Shown here: one piece after another, positions 10,560 through 19,935 of the stretch
Numbering within the stretch: position 1 is the stretch's first letter
Layout: each line of letters starts with the position of its first letter
NCBI RefSeq assembly: GCF_021991835.1
Contig: NZ_JAHDAU010000002.1
Span: 527,851 to 591,850 of the forward strand
Direction of reading: 5' to 3'
DNA: 64,000 nucleotides
Source: Polaribacter sargassicola
GTDB lineage: Bacteria; Bacteroidota; Bacteroidia; Flavobacteriales; Flavobacteriaceae
Position numbers and translations under genes: made by a program
Notes under the pieces: generated by a model
What the model saw: only the letters and a program-made list of their open reading frames with translations
What the model was told of the DNA's origin: nothing
Database searches by the model: none

Positions 10560-11165
10560 ATGAAAGCAAAATGGTACATTAGTACACTTTTAATTGCATT
10601 TACTTTTCTTGGAGCTTTTCAAGAAAAAATACTTCTGCCTAATCAAGAAATTGTACTAGAGTTTAACAACCAAGACATTGCTAAAAATGAAGTAGAAAAC
10701 ACCATAAAAGTTGTAAAAAAACAACTTTTTTCTGCAGGTGCTTCTAATATTAAAGTATACAAGACAAAAAACAATACTTTAAAAATTTCTTACTTTAGTA
10801 CTATTAATGCTTCAAATATAAAAGAAGCGCTTTCCAATAAAAATAAATTATCAAAAAACAACGTACCAAAAGGTAATTTTCCTTTTAAAAAATTTACCAA
10901 ATACAATATTGATGTTCATGAGTTAAGTGATCATTCTGAGGTTTCTAACTTTGATAACAATTCAATTTTATTAGAATTTAAAAGCGACATTAACAGATCT
11001 CATCTTAGTAAAGATTATGCTCCTTTAAATAATTCTTTAAAAAATGAAGCAGATAAAGTTTTTAAAAGAACTTATAAATTTAATAGAGATAATATAAACT
11101 CTAAAGACAACACACTTCATTATCAACCAGAAGTAAGAGCTGGTCCATCTTATTTTTATATTTAA
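10560..11165 (+). CDS. Secreted protein of unknown function preceding secDF
   Basis: 201 residues with an N-terminal hydrophobic segment (YISTLLIAFTFLGAF), either a signal peptide or a membrane anchor. After it, residues about 30-80 have a beta-alpha-beta look (EIVLEFNN, then VENTIKVVKKQLFSAGASNI, then TLKISYFS). This recalls the periplasmic P1 repeat of SecD, where the corresponding stretch downstream reads AFEVLRSRIDKFGV ... IQIELPG. The rest is lysine- and asparagine-rich and low in recognisable motifs. It lies 170 bp before secDF with its own promoter, so co-function is inference only. No family name can be given. Confidence 0.6.
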   Translation: MKAKWYISTLLIAFTFLGAFQEKILLPNQEIVLEFNNQDIAKNEVENTIKVVKKQLFSAGASNIKVYKTKNNTLKISYFSTINASNIKEALSNKNKLSKNNVPKGNFPFKKFTKYNIDVHELSDHSEVSNFDNNSILLEFKSDINRSHLSKDYAPLNNSLKNEADKVFKRTYKFNRDNINSKDNTLHYQPEVRAGPSYFYI

Positions 11166-11263
11166 ATACATTACATTATTAGGTAGATTGTATTCTATAA
11201 AATCAACCTTACAATTGAGTCTAATAATCAGTTGTTAAAAAATAAAATATTAAAACAAATACA

Positions 11264-11319
11264 TTGTCAAAAAAAGTACGAGAAGTTATATATTTGCTCG
11301 TTTTTAAAATTTTTGACAA
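11264..11319 (+). promoter_or_regulatory. secDF promoter inside a nested dyad
   Basis: TTG at 11264-11266 and TATATTTG at 11289-11296 (22-bp spacer) form a promoter. Perfect 10-bp arms TTGTCAAAAA (11264-11273) and TTTTTGACAA (11310-11319) flank it. Inner arms ACGAG (11278-11282) and CTCGT (11297-11301) flank the -7 box. The layout suggests an operator. Confidence 0.55.
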
Positions 11320-11333
11320 AAAAGACATATAAA

Positions 11334-14309
11334 ATGCAAAACAAAGGACTTATTAAATTATTTGCTATTCTTTTCGGATTAGTGAGTTTATATCAACTAT
11401 CATTTACGTTTTTGGCCAACAAAGTAGAAGACGACGCTTTAGCTTACGCTGATACAAAAGGTGTTGATAGTGATGCAAGACAAAAAGCTGCTTTAGAAAC
11501 AAAGTACTTAGATAGTGTTGCCAACATAGATATTATTGATTTAGGTGTTACAAAATACAGCTACAATGATGTTAAAGACAAAGAAATGAATCTTGGTTTA
11601 GATTTAAAAGGTGGTATTAATGCTATTTTACAAGTATCTGTAAAAGAAGTTTTAAAAAGCTTATCTAACGATTCTAAAAACGTTGTTTTTAACCAAGCTT
11701 TAGATGCAGCAGACGAAAGACAAAAAAACAGTAATGCTACTTATTTAGATTTGTTTTTTGAAGAATTCGAAAAAGTTGCAGGAGACACAAAATTAAGTGA
11801 TCCATCTATTTTTGGAACAAAAGCTTTAAGTGATAAAATTTCTTTTAATGAAGCAAATTCAACTGTAAAAGAAACATTACAAGAAGAAATTAATAGTTCT
11901 ATTGCTACTGCTTTTGAAGTATTAAGAAGTAGAATTGATAAATTTGGTGTTACACAACCAAACATCCAAAGAATTGGAACTTCTGGTAGAATTCAAATTG
12001 AATTACCAGGAGCAAAAGACATAGAACGTGTTACTAAGTTAATTACTAGTAAAGCAGAGTTACAATTTTGGGAAGTATATACAAATGCAGAAGTTCAAAA
12101 TTATTTCTTTATTGCTAATAGTAAAGTTGCAGAACTGTTAAAAGATGATTCTGCTTTAGAAAAAGTAGTTGATTCTACTAAAAAAGATGATATTGATGAT
12201 TTATTAGGAGAATCTGTAGATTCTACTAATGTTGCTCAGAAAAACTTATTTACATACTTATATCCAAACGTAGCACAATCTCAACAACAAATGAGTTCTT
12301 TAGTTGCTCAGGCTAGAGTTGTAGATACTGCAATGGTTAATTCTTTATTAAATAAAAAAGAGGTAAGATCTTTATTACCAAACGAATTAAAATACATTAA
12401 ATTTTTATGGGATTATAAATCTAATAAAGGTAAAGACGGAACAGAATTAATTGGTTTATACGCTATTAAAGGAAATAGAAACGACAAACCAACTATTGAA
12501 GGTGATGTTATTTTAGATGCTGGCCAAGTTTTTGACCAATTAAATAAACCAGAGGTTTCTATGACTATGAATAGTTCTGGTTCTAAACAATGGGCAAAAA
12601 TGACAGCAGACAACGTTGGTAATTTTGTTGCCGTTGTTTTAGATGATTATGTTTACACAGCCCCATCTGTTAACCAAGCTATTACAGGAGGTAGAACATC
12701 TATTTCTGGTGGTACAATGACAGTTGCAGAAGCAGAAGATATTGCTACAGTATTAAAAGCAGGTAAATTACCAGCAACTGCAAGAATAATTCAAATAGAA
12801 GTTGTAGGTCCATCTTTAGGACAAGAAGCAATTGATGCAAGTTTCCTTTCTTTTGGTTTAGCTATTTTATTAGTATTAGTTTGGATGACTTTATACTATG
12901 GAAAAGCTGGTGCATATGCAGATATTGCTTTATTAGTAAATATCTTATTTATATTCGGAATTTTAGCTTCTTTTAATGCCGTATTAACGTTACCTGGTAT
13001 TGCTGGTATTATCTTAACAATAGGTATGTCTGTAGATGCAAACGTAATTATCTTCGAAAGAATTAAAGAAGGTTTAGCTTCTAAAAAAGGTTTAAAACAA
13101 TCTGTAGAAGAAGGTTTTTCTATAAAGGGAGCTTTATCTGCAATTATTGATGCAAATATTACTACTTTATTAACAGGTGTTATTTTATATGTTTTTGGTA
13201 CAGGACCAATTAAAGGTTTTGCCTTAACATTAATGATTGGTATTGCTACATCATTATTTACAGCTGTATTTATTACTCGTTTATTAATTGATAGATCTAT
13301 AAATAAAGGTGCTAAATTAACTTTTAACACATCTATCTCTAAAGGATGGTTCCAAAATATAAATGTAGAATTCTTAAAGAAACGTAAAATTGCTTACATC
13401 ATTTCTGGTAGTATTATTGTTGCTGGTATTGTTTCAATATTCTCTATCGGATTAAAACAAGGTGTAGACTTTAAAGGTGGTCGTTCTTATATTGTTCGTT
13501 TTGATGATGCAATGAGTGCCACTGATGTTGCTGAGACATTAAAAGGTGCTTTTGGTACTGCACCAGAAGTTAAAACATATGGATCTGATCATCAATTAAA
13601 AATAACAACTGTTTACAAAATTGATGAAGAAGGTACAGATGTTGATGAAGAAGTACAAAATGCATTATTTACAGGTTTAAAACCTTACTTAGGTACAACA
13701 TCTTATGAAAACTTTAAACCAGGTTTCGAAAAACAAGGTGCAGGTGTAATGAGCTACATGAAAGTAGAACCTACCATTGCAGATGACATTAAAACATCAG
13801 CTTTATATGCGGTATTCGGTTCTTTATTAGTAGTTTTCCTATACATTTTACTACGTTTTAGAAAAGTTTCTTTCTCTATTGGTGCTGTAGCTGCAGTTTT
13901 CCACGATGTATTAATTGTATTAGGTGTATTCTCTATTACATACAGTTTTATGCCTTTTGATATGGAAATCGGTCAATCTTTTATTGCCGCTATTTTAACA
14001 GTAGTTGGTTACTCTCTAAATGATACCGTGGTAATTTTTGATAGAATTAGAGAATTTACAGGTACTCATTCTAATTGGAAATATAGTGAGCTTGTAGACA
14101 AAGCATTAAGCTCTACTTTAGGTAGAACAATAAACACTTCTTTAACAACATTATTAGTAATGTTAGCAATCTTCTTATTTGGTGGAGATTCTATTAAAGG
14201 ATTTATGTTTGCCTTAATTGTAGGTGTAGCAGTTGGTACATATTCATCATTATTTGTTGCAACGCCAATTATGTACGATACTACAAAAAAAGAAGAAAAA
14301 AATAAATAA
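11334..14309 (+). CDS. secDF: Protein translocase subunit SecDF (fused SecD-SecF)
   Basis: 991 residues, SecD and SecF in one chain, as is usual in Bacteroidota. With SecYEG it uses proton motive force to pull exported proteins across the inner membrane. The N-terminal TM helix (LIKLFAILFGLVSLYQ) is followed by the SecD P1 domain (MNLGLDLKGGINAILQVSV), a large periplasmic insert, and GLAILLVLVWMTLYYG with TM helices carrying IGMSVDANVIIFERIKE. The SecF half starts near residue 680 (ISKGWFQNINVEFLKKRKIA), with GVDFKGGRSYIVRF and GYSLNDTVVIFDRIRE. Both halves keep the D-N/R motifs of the proton pathway. I chose the ATG at 11334 because it lies 38 bp after the -7 box; an upstream TTG in frame (11232) would lie before the promoter. 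Confidence 0.96.
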   Translation: MQNKGLIKLFAILFGLVSLYQLSFTFLANKVEDDALAYADTKGVDSDARQKAALETKYLDSVANIDIIDLGVTKYSYNDVKDKEMNLGLDLKGGINAILQVSVKEVLKSLSNDSKNVVFNQALDAADERQKNSNATYLDLFFEEFEKVAGDTKLSDPSIFGTKALSDKISFNEANSTVKETLQEEINSSIATAFEVLRSRIDKFGVTQPNIQRIGTSGRIQIELPGAKDIERVTKLITSKAELQFWEVYTNAEVQNYFFIANSKVAELLKDDSALEKVVDSTKKDDIDDLLGESVDSTNVAQKNLFTYLYPNVAQSQQQMSSLVAQARVVDTAMVNSLLNKKEVRSLLPNELKYIKFLWDYKSNKGKDGTELIGLYAIKGNRNDKPTIEGDVILDAGQVFDQLNKPEVSMTMNSSGSKQWAKMTADNVGNFVAVVLDDYVYTAPSVNQAITGGRTSISGGTMTVAEAEDIATVLKAGKLPATARIIQIEVVGPSLGQEAIDASFLSFGLAILLVLVWMTLYYGKAGAYADIALLVNILFIFGILASFNAVLTLPGIAGIILTIGMSVDANVIIFERIKEGLASKKGLKQSVEEGFSIKGALSAIIDANITTLLTGVILYVFGTGPIKGFALTLMIGIATSLFTAVFITRLLIDRSINKGAKLTFNTSISKGWFQNINVEFLKKRKIAYIISGSIIVAGIVSIFSIGLKQGVDFKGGRSYIVRFDDAMSATDVAETLKGAFGTAPEVKTYGSDHQLKITTVYKIDEEGTDVDEEVQNALFTGLKPYLGTTSYENFKPGFEKQGAGVMSYMKVEPTIADDIKTSALYAVFGSLLVVFLYILLRFRKVSFSIGAVAAVFHDVLIVLGVFSITYSFMPFDMEIGQSFIAAILTVVGYSLNDTVVIFDRIREFTGTHSNWKYSELVDKALSSTLGRTINTSLTTLLVMLAIFLFGGDSIKGFMFALIVGVAVGTYSSLFVATPIMYDTTKKEEKNK

Positions 14310-14328
14310 TCTTATTTTAAGATACCTC

Positions 14329-14374
14329 AAAACCGTTTTTAATTACTGTTTATCAGATTAAAAACGGTTTTTTC
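14329..14374 (+). terminator. secDF terminator
   Basis: Fifteen-bp perfect stem, AAAACCGTTTTTAAT (14329-14343) with ATTAAAAACGGTTTT (14357-14371), then TTT. Confidence 0.93.
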
Positions 14375-14407
14375 ATTAACTTACATATTTATTATATTTA
14401 CATTCTT

Positions 14408-15526
14408 ATGAGCATAATAAAACTTCAAGACTTATATTTTAAACCTTACATTAACAAAGAAGAAATTGCTGCTATTGTAAAAAATCTAGCCTACCAAGTA
14501 GAATTAGATTTACCAAAAGGAGAAGTGCCTATTTTTGTAGGTATTTTAAATGGATGTTTTTTATTTGCTGCAGATTTTATTAGAGAGTTTAATAACAATT
14601 GCGAAGTTTCTTTTGTTAAACTAGCCTCTTATAGCGGTAGAAAATCTACAGAAAATGTAAAAGAATTAGTAGGTATTAATGAAGATTTATCTGATAGAAC
14701 TGTAATTATATTAGAAGATATTATTGATACAGGAAACACTTTACAACAAATTTATAATATCTTTAGAGACAAAAACTTAAAACAATTAAAAATTGCTACG
14801 TTATTTTTTAAACCAGACGTATTTAGAAAAGAACTACCAATAGATTATATCGGTAAAAGTATAGAAGATAAATTTATTGTAGGTTACGGTTTAGATTACA
14901 ACGGATTAGGTAGAAATCACCCAGCAATATATCAATTATCAACACAACCCAAAATGAAAAACATAGTATTATTTGGCCCTCCTGGAGCAGGAAAAGGAAC
15001 ACAAGCAGAATTTTTAAAAGACATGTACAACTTAGTACATATTTCTACAGGTGATGTATTCCGCTTCAATATTAAAAACCAAACCGAATTAGGTTTATTG
15101 GCTAAGAAATATATGGATGAAGGTGATTTAGTACCTGATGAAGTAACCATTAATATGCTAAAAGCAGAAGTAGAAAAAAATGCAGATGCAAAAGGTTTTA
15201 TTTTTGATGGTTTTCCTAGAACAGAATCTCAAGCAAAAGCTTTAGATGAATTCTTATCTGAAAAAGGTGAACAAATTAACGGAATGATTGCTTTAGAAGT
15301 ACCAGAAGATGTCTTAGTTACTCGTTTATTAGAAAGAGGTAAAACTAGCGGAAGAACTGATGATACAGACGAAAGTAAAATTAGAAACCGTTTTAACGAA
15401 TACAATACAAAAACAGCTATTTTAAAAGATTATTTTAACGATCAAAAAAAATATTACGGTATTAACGGTGTAGGTTCTATTGAAGAAATTACAAACAGAA
15501 TTACCAAAGTATTTGATACACTATAA
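14408..15526 (+). CDS. adk: Fused hypoxanthine phosphoribosyltransferase - adenylate kinase
   Basis: 372 residues in one uninterrupted frame. Residues 1-180 are a type I phosphoribosyltransferase of the Hpt class, converting hypoxanthine/guanine plus PRPP to IMP/GMP: GILNGCF (45-51), the PRPP loop ILEDIIDTGNT (E103-D104, D107-T108-G109) and VGYGLDYNG near 158-166. Residues 183-372 are adenylate kinase (ATP + AMP to 2 ADP): P-loop GPPGAGKGT (190-198), STGDVFR, DGFPRT, and a short lid (RLLERGKTSGRTDD) without zinc-finger cysteines. Met183 (base 14954) begins the kinase domain, so a free kinase could also be made by internal initiation. Purine salvage and nucleotide balancing would be joined. 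The gene lies between secDF and obg. Confidence 0.93.
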   Translation: MSIIKLQDLYFKPYINKEEIAAIVKNLAYQVELDLPKGEVPIFVGILNGCFLFAADFIREFNNNCEVSFVKLASYSGRKSTENVKELVGINEDLSDRTVIILEDIIDTGNTLQQIYNIFRDKNLKQLKIATLFFKPDVFRKELPIDYIGKSIEDKFIVGYGLDYNGLGRNHPAIYQLSTQPKMKNIVLFGPPGAGKGTQAEFLKDMYNLVHISTGDVFRFNIKNQTELGLLAKKYMDEGDLVPDEVTINMLKAEVEKNADAKGFIFDGFPRTESQAKALDEFLSEKGEQINGMIALEVPEDVLVTRLLERGKTSGRTDDTDESKIRNRFNEYNTKTAILKDYFNDQKKYYGINGVGSIEEITNRITKVFDTL

Positions 15527-15529
15527 AAC

Positions 15530-15603
15530 GTGTAACTGTTTAAACGTTTAATTGTTTAAACAAAAAATACAATTATACGTTTAAACTATTTAACAATTAC
15601 ACT
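15530..15603. repeat. Imperfect inverted repeat with three GTTTAAAC palindromes
   Basis: GTTTAAAC occurs at 15538, 15554 and 15579. The left segment GTTTAAACGTTTAATTG pairs with the complement of the right segment (16 of 17), and GTGTAACT pairs with the end of the right arm (7 of 8), leaving an 8-nt bulge. It fills the whole gap between the hpt-adk fusion and obg. Confidence 0.6.
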
Positions 15604-15606
15604 AAG

Positions 15607-16596
15607 ATGACTGAAGGAAATTTTGTCGATTACATAAAAATATACGCTTCTTCTGGTAAAGGCGGACAAGGTTCTATGCACTTACATAGAGAAAAATTTA
15701 TTACCAAAGGAGGACCCGATGGTGGTGATGGTGGCCGTGGAGGACATATTATTTTGCGTGGTGATAAAAACATGTGGACATTATTCCACCTGAAATTTAA
15801 ACGTCATTTTAGAGCAGAAAATGGTGGCGCAGGTAGTGCTAGTAGAAGTACCGGGCACGATGCAGAAGACATTTATATAGATGTACCTTTAGGTACCATT
15901 ATTAGAGATGCAGATACAGATGAAGTTATTGTAGAGGTTACAGAACATCAAAAAGAAGTTATCTTATTACGAGGTGGTAAAGGTGGTTTAGGTAACTGGC
16001 ATTTTAAATCTTCTACAAATCAAACTCCAAGATATTCTCAACCAGGAATGGATGGTGCTGATGGTTGGTTTAGAATGGAATTAAAACTGTTAGCAGATGT
16101 TGGTTTGGTTGGTTTTCCTAATGCAGGTAAATCTACTTTATTATCTGTTTTAACCTCTGCAAAACCAAAAATTGCAGATTATGCTTTTACAACACTAAAA
16201 CCTAATTTAGGTATTGTAGAACATAGAAATCATCAAACATTTGTAATTGCAGATATTCCTGGAATTATAGAAGGTGCTGCAGAAGGAAAAGGATTAGGAC
16301 ATCGTTTTTTACGTCATATAGAACGTAATTCTGCATTGTTATTTTTAATTCCTGCAGATAGTGATGACATCAATAAAGAATATGAAATTCTATTAAATGA
16401 GCTTAAAAAACACAATCCAGAATTGTTAGATAAAGAAAGATTATTAGCTATTTCTAAATCGGATATGTTAGATGAAGAGTTACAAGCAGAAATTAAAGCA
16501 GAGTTACCAGAAGGTGTAGATGCTTTATTTATTTCTTCTGTTGCTCAAAAAGGTTTACAAGAATTAAAAGACAAACTTTGGAAAATGTTGAATTAG
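15607..16596 (+). CDS. obg: GTPase Obg (CgtA)
   Basis: 329 residues. This ribosome-associated GTPase acts in 50S subunit maturation and the stringent response. The glycine-rich Obg fold is visible at the N-terminus ([37 protein letters not shown]). The G domain has G1 GFPNAGKST (169-177), a switch [12 protein letters not shown]3 DIPGIIEGA and G4-like SKSDML. Length matches the short Bacteroidota form lacking a C-terminal OCT domain. It starts 80 bp after the purine fusion gene, with a palindromic element between them. Confidence 0.96.
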   Translation: MTEGNFVDYIKIYASSGKGGQGSMHLHREKFITKGGPDGGDGGRGGHIILRGDKNMWTLFHLKFKRHFRAENGGAGSASRSTGHDAEDIYIDVPLGTIIRDADTDEVIVEVTEHQKEVILLRGGKGGLGNWHFKSSTNQTPRYSQPGMDGADGWFRMELKLLADVGLVGFPNAGKSTLLSVLTSAKPKIADYAFTTLKPNLGIVEHRNHQTFVIADIPGIIEGAAEGKGLGHRFLRHIERNSALLFLIPADSDDINKEYEILLNELKKHNPELLDKERLLAISKSDMLDEELQAEIKAELPEGVDALFISSVAQKGLQELKDKLWKMLN

Positions 16597-16634
16597 TAAC
16601 ATAGTTACTTTTATATTTTTCACTTTGATAAAAT

Positions 16635-16669
16635 AAAAAGCTCAAGCATTAATTTGTTTGAGTTTTTTT
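16635..16669. terminator. obg terminator
   Basis: Stem AAAAGCTCAA (16636-16645) with TTGAGTTTTT (16658-16667) containing one G-T pair, then T-run. It overlaps the stop codon of the convergent gene. Confidence 0.75.
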
Positions 16670-17150
16670 ATTCTGACAATTGAATTCTTATAGGCAATCT
16701 ATATTTTGTAGTAACAGGAATCCCTCTTTTAATGGCTGGATGAATCTTTGGTAATTTTTCTACACTAAACTTTAGTAAACTATCTAATTTAGGTAGTTCT
16801 TTTTTAATTTTATCTGAATATTGAGTTGAATCTAATATAAATAAACCTTCAGCATTAATTATTAAGTTTACATAGACCACCTCATCTATAGAATCTACAA
16901 TTGTAAAAGTATGTTTTTGTAGCTGCTCTCCTATTTTTTGATGTATTGTTGCTCTAAAACAGTCTTCTTTTTCTTCTTTATCAATAATATTATCACAAAC
17001 TTTAAAAGAAGGAAAAACATCAACAGAAGAAAAATCTACAATTGTATCTAAAACAGGAACTTCTATTTTCTTAGAAAAAGAGAGTTTATCACAAGAAGTG
17101 AAACAAAAAAGCAACATTATAAAAAAAGTAACTCGTAAAAACATACTCAT
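16668..17150 (-). CDS. Lipoprotein with TonB-C-like domain, last gene of the BlaI/M56 locus
   Basis: 160 residues. The signal sequence FFIMLLFCF is followed by the lipobox-like FTSC. The mature part resembles the C-terminal domains of the two M56 proteases at 18451 and 19936. All three have FP-x-(x)-C, a second Cys followed by Phe (DCFRATIHQKIGE here, KCFAANVQNHFSE and KCFSRSVQMHFGK there), a beta-hairpin with EG (INAEGLFILDS versus INSEGEVDGVK), and a final LPxxxPxxxxG...Y.LPI.I strand. The domain belongs to the TonB C-terminal-like fold, known for periplasmic protein contacts. It probably shares the locus function. The Met at 17144 is an alternative start. Confidence 0.6.
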   Translation of the reverse strand: MSMFLRVTFFIMLLFCFTSCDKLSFSKKIEVPVLDTIVDFSSVDVFPSFKVCDNIIDKEEKEDCFRATIHQKIGEQLQKHTFTIVDSIDEVVYVNLIINAEGLFILDSTQYSDKIKKELPKLDSLLKFSVEKLPKIHPAIKRGIPVTTKYRLPIRIQLSE

Positions 17151-17186
17151 ATTTAAAGTGTGAATTTACAAAACTTTAACGACTTT

Positions 17187-18440
17187 TTATTCTAAAGTTT
17201 CTCCTCTTAAAAAGTACTCTTTTTTGATCTCTTTTAATCTCTTTTCTACAAAATCAGTGATAACTTTATCTTTAGATTCAAACCTTTCAATGTATCTTTT
17301 ATAATGTGCATATGCTATTTTTTTATCTTTATAAAAATCATCAGACAATTTAGCTAACTGAAAAAGAGCTTTGTAATTATTAAAGTTTTCTTTGTATGCT
17401 TTTTCAAAATTTATAATTGCTTGCTTAGGTTTTTTAGTTTCATAATACATAGTAGCCATTCCAAAATACTCTTCATCTCTCTTTTCTTTACCAATGTAGG
17501 TGGCCATTCTATAATTAAGTTCTGCCAATTTATAATTTTTCTCTTTCATTGCTATATGTCCTAAAAAAGTATAAGGTTTAAAATTATCTCTTTCTACAAA
17601 TTTTAATTTATTAAAGTATTTTTTAGCTTTATCTAAACTATCTAAATTGTAAAAAGTACGTCCTAACATAGAAATTGGGTATGTATCATTTTTAGAAATT
17701 GTATCGAGTTTAAATAGAAACGGAAGAGCTTCAACATATTTTTTATCTTTATATAATAGGTTTATTTTTAACTTATTTAAAGAGACATGGTTACTATCTA
17801 TTTGCAAGCCTTTATCAACAAAAATTCTTGTAGAATCTTTATCTTTTAGTTTATTAAAACTTGTAGACAATCTTAAAATAGCATTTAAATGTGTAGAATC
17901 TTTAGCGTAAGTATCTAAAAAACTATTAATCATTCTATCTCTATCATTTTTTATAGCATAAGACAAACCTAATTGATAAGAATAATGTGCATTTAAAGTA
18001 TCTTTTTTAATTAAATCTTTAAATACTTTTATGGCTTTATCTCCATTTTTAGATACTAAGTAAAGTTTACCTAATTGATATTTTAAAACCAAGTTTAAAG
18101 AATCTTTTGCTAAAATATCTTCGTATATTTTAATTGATTTATATGTTTTTTTTAATCGCTGATAAGCTTTGGCTAATTTTAATTTTGCTTTATAATCTTC
18201 TTTAAAAACCAATGCCTTTTCTAAAAAAAGAACTGTTTTTGCATAATTGTCTATAGATTCGTAAATAATTGCTGTTTTATAGTTTGATAAAAAAGAAGGT
18301 TCTTTTATACTTTCTAACTCATTTAAAGCTAAATGATATCTTCCTTTTTCAAACAAACTATCAATCGTAGAAAAAGCCGGAGTTTGCGCCCCGACTTTTA
18401 AAAATCCAAATAAAATTATAAATAATATCTTCTTTTTCAT
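17187..18440 (-). CDS. TPR-repeat protein of the BlaI/M56 locus
   Basis: 417 residues with a signal peptide (FIILFGFLKVGAQ). About ten degenerate tetratricopeptide repeats follow (for example ALNELESI, VLKYQLGKLYLVSKNGDKAI, HYSYQLGLSYAIKNDRDRMI, KPYTFLGHIAMKEKNYKLAE, NYKALFQLAKLSDDF). It lies 10 bp after the M56 gene at 18451 and 36 bp before the lipoprotein gene, so it is co-transcribed. TPR proteins act as protein-binding scaffolds; here it is likely periplasmic and may bind the M56 or TonB-C-like domains. No catalytic motif was seen. Confidence 0.75.
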   Translation of the reverse strand: MKKKILFIILFGFLKVGAQTPAFSTIDSLFEKGRYHLALNELESIKEPSFLSNYKTAIIYESIDNYAKTVLFLEKALVFKEDYKAKLKLAKAYQRLKKTYKSIKIYEDILAKDSLNLVLKYQLGKLYLVSKNGDKAIKVFKDLIKKDTLNAHYSYQLGLSYAIKNDRDRMINSFLDTYAKDSTHLNAILRLSTSFNKLKDKDSTRIFVDKGLQIDSNHVSLNKLKINLLYKDKKYVEALPFLFKLDTISKNDTYPISMLGRTFYNLDSLDKAKKYFNKLKFVERDNFKPYTFLGHIAMKEKNYKLAELNYRMATYIGKEKRDEEYFGMATMYYETKKPKQAIINFEKAYKENFNNYKALFQLAKLSDDFYKDKKIAYAHYKRYIERFESKDKVITDFVEKRLKEIKKEYFLRGETLE

Positions 18441-18450
18441 GTGTTTTTAA

Positions 18451-19929
18451 TTAGATTACCTTTATCGTTAAAGGAATATTGTAATAAACTTCTTCATTAT
18501 TACTTGGTTTTTTCTCTGTAACTATTTTTGGTAAATTATTCATAACTCTAACAACTTCTTCTTTTATTTTAACATCTGATGCTCTAACCTTTACACCATC
18601 AACTTCACCTTCCGAATTAATTTTAAAAGCTATAAGAACTCTTTTTACACCAGATTTTAAACCAGAATTATTAAGCAAATCTTTATTAAAACTTTCAGAG
18701 AAATGATTTTGAACATTAGCAGCAAAACATTTCATTTGTTCGTCTTTATCGGTAGAATTACAATCTGGTTGTGTAGTTGAAACATTCCATGCACTTTCTG
18801 GCACTATTACCTCATCAAGCATCTTAGAACTACTCTTAGCTTTATCGTTAGTTATTTGTTTTGTATAAGTAAACTCATTTACCAACTTACCTTTCTTAAA
18901 GTTTAAAGCAACAACACTTTCTGGTAATAAAGTTAAAACATCTACTTCTTTTCCGTTGCTATCAACACCAATGGTTTCACCTAATTCATTTTGTTTTATC
19001 AAATAAAATTCATTTTCTATTTTAATTTTCCCTTGATATTCTTCTGTAGAAACATCCATAGAATCACTCTTAGAATTTGTGCACGATACATAAAATAACA
19101 TACTTGCCAATACAGGTATTAATACTAAATATTTTACTTGATTCATTTTCTTAGATTGTGTTTTTTTCATCATAATAATTCTTTTTTTAATTAATGTTTG
19201 TTTATAAAATTGGTTAACAAAAGCAATATTTTCTACTTGAAAAAAGTTAGATAATAGGTTGTTGATATACATTTCTTTTGTGGCAGATTTTGCAGCAACT
19301 TCATCAGAAATATATTCGTGTATTAAAGTGATTCTTTTCTGATAGAAATAAATCATCGGGTTAAACCACATAACAATTTTTAAAATCTCAAAGAACAGCA
19401 AGTCTAAAGAATGCTTTTGCTTTGTATGCACTAACTCGTGTGCTATAATTTGTTTTTGCTGAGATACTGGAATTTCTTTTCCTAAAAAGATAAAGTTGAA
19501 AAACGAAAATGCTCTAGTTTGCTTTGGAATTAAAACCAACGTAAAAAACTCTTTTTTTACAACTTGATGTTTTCTAATTAGATTGACAACTTTAAATAGT
19601 TTCACTAAAAATAAGATTGAAAAAACTACAACACCAATCCAAAATAAAATGTTTAAATAATTTACTTGATTAACAGATTGATACATTTCTGTTTTCTCTA
19701 TCACTTTTTCTGGTGATAAAACAATTTCTGGCAAATGAATAATATATTCTTGTGGAACCGCTTTTTTAAAGGTTGGTATTTTTATCAACGGAATTAAAAA
19801 AGACAATAAAGGCGTAGTTAATAAATAGCTTCTGTTTTTGTTAAAGAACGTTTCTTTACTTAAAAAGAAATCATAAATAGCCAAGAACAAAACTTGAAAC
19901 AAAATAACTTGTAGAATATAATTTATCAT
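18451..19929 (-). CDS. M56-family (BlaR1/MecR1-like) membrane metalloprotease with TonB-C-like tail, copy 1
   Basis: 492 residues. TM helices lie at about 1-25, 35-50 and 92-113, then the cytoplasmic zinc protease motif HELVH (164-168) with the third-ligand region HEYISDE (204-210). A further TM segment lies at about 268-283 (LVLIPVLASMLFY). The periplasmic tail ends in a TonB-C-like domain (CNSTDKDEQMKCF ... VRVMNNLPKIV). Known relatives sense a signal outside and cleave the BlaI/MecI repressor inside; here a penicillin-binding sensor domain is absent. It lies 6 bp after copy 2, and its first 280 residues are nearly identical to that copy. Confidence 0.85.
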   Translation of the reverse strand: MINYILQVILFQVLFLAIYDFFLSKETFFNKNRSYLLTTPLLSFLIPLIKIPTFKKAVPQEYIIHLPEIVLSPEKVIEKTEMYQSVNQVNYLNILFWIGVVVFSILFLVKLFKVVNLIRKHQVVKKEFFTLVLIPKQTRAFSFFNFIFLGKEIPVSQQKQIIAHELVHTKQKHSLDLLFFEILKIVMWFNPMIYFYQKRITLIHEYISDEVAAKSATKEMYINNLLSNFFQVENIAFVNQFYKQTLIKKRIIMMKKTQSKKMNQVKYLVLIPVLASMLFYVSCTNSKSDSMDVSTEEYQGKIKIENEFYLIKQNELGETIGVDSNGKEVDVLTLLPESVVALNFKKGKLVNEFTYTKQITNDKAKSSSKMLDEVIVPESAWNVSTTQPDCNSTDKDEQMKCFAANVQNHFSESFNKDLLNNSGLKSGVKRVLIAFKINSEGEVDGVKVRASDVKIKEEVVRVMNNLPKIVTEKKPSNNEEVYYNIPLTIKVI

Positions 19930-19935
19930 CGCTTT

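Noticed and set aside
11232..11333. Longer secDF start at TTG 11232
   Set aside because: It precedes the promoter, and the extra residues are not a signal or TM segment.
12896..13330. 144-codon antisense frame within secDF
   Set aside because: Shadow of the strongly conserved SecD coding sequence.
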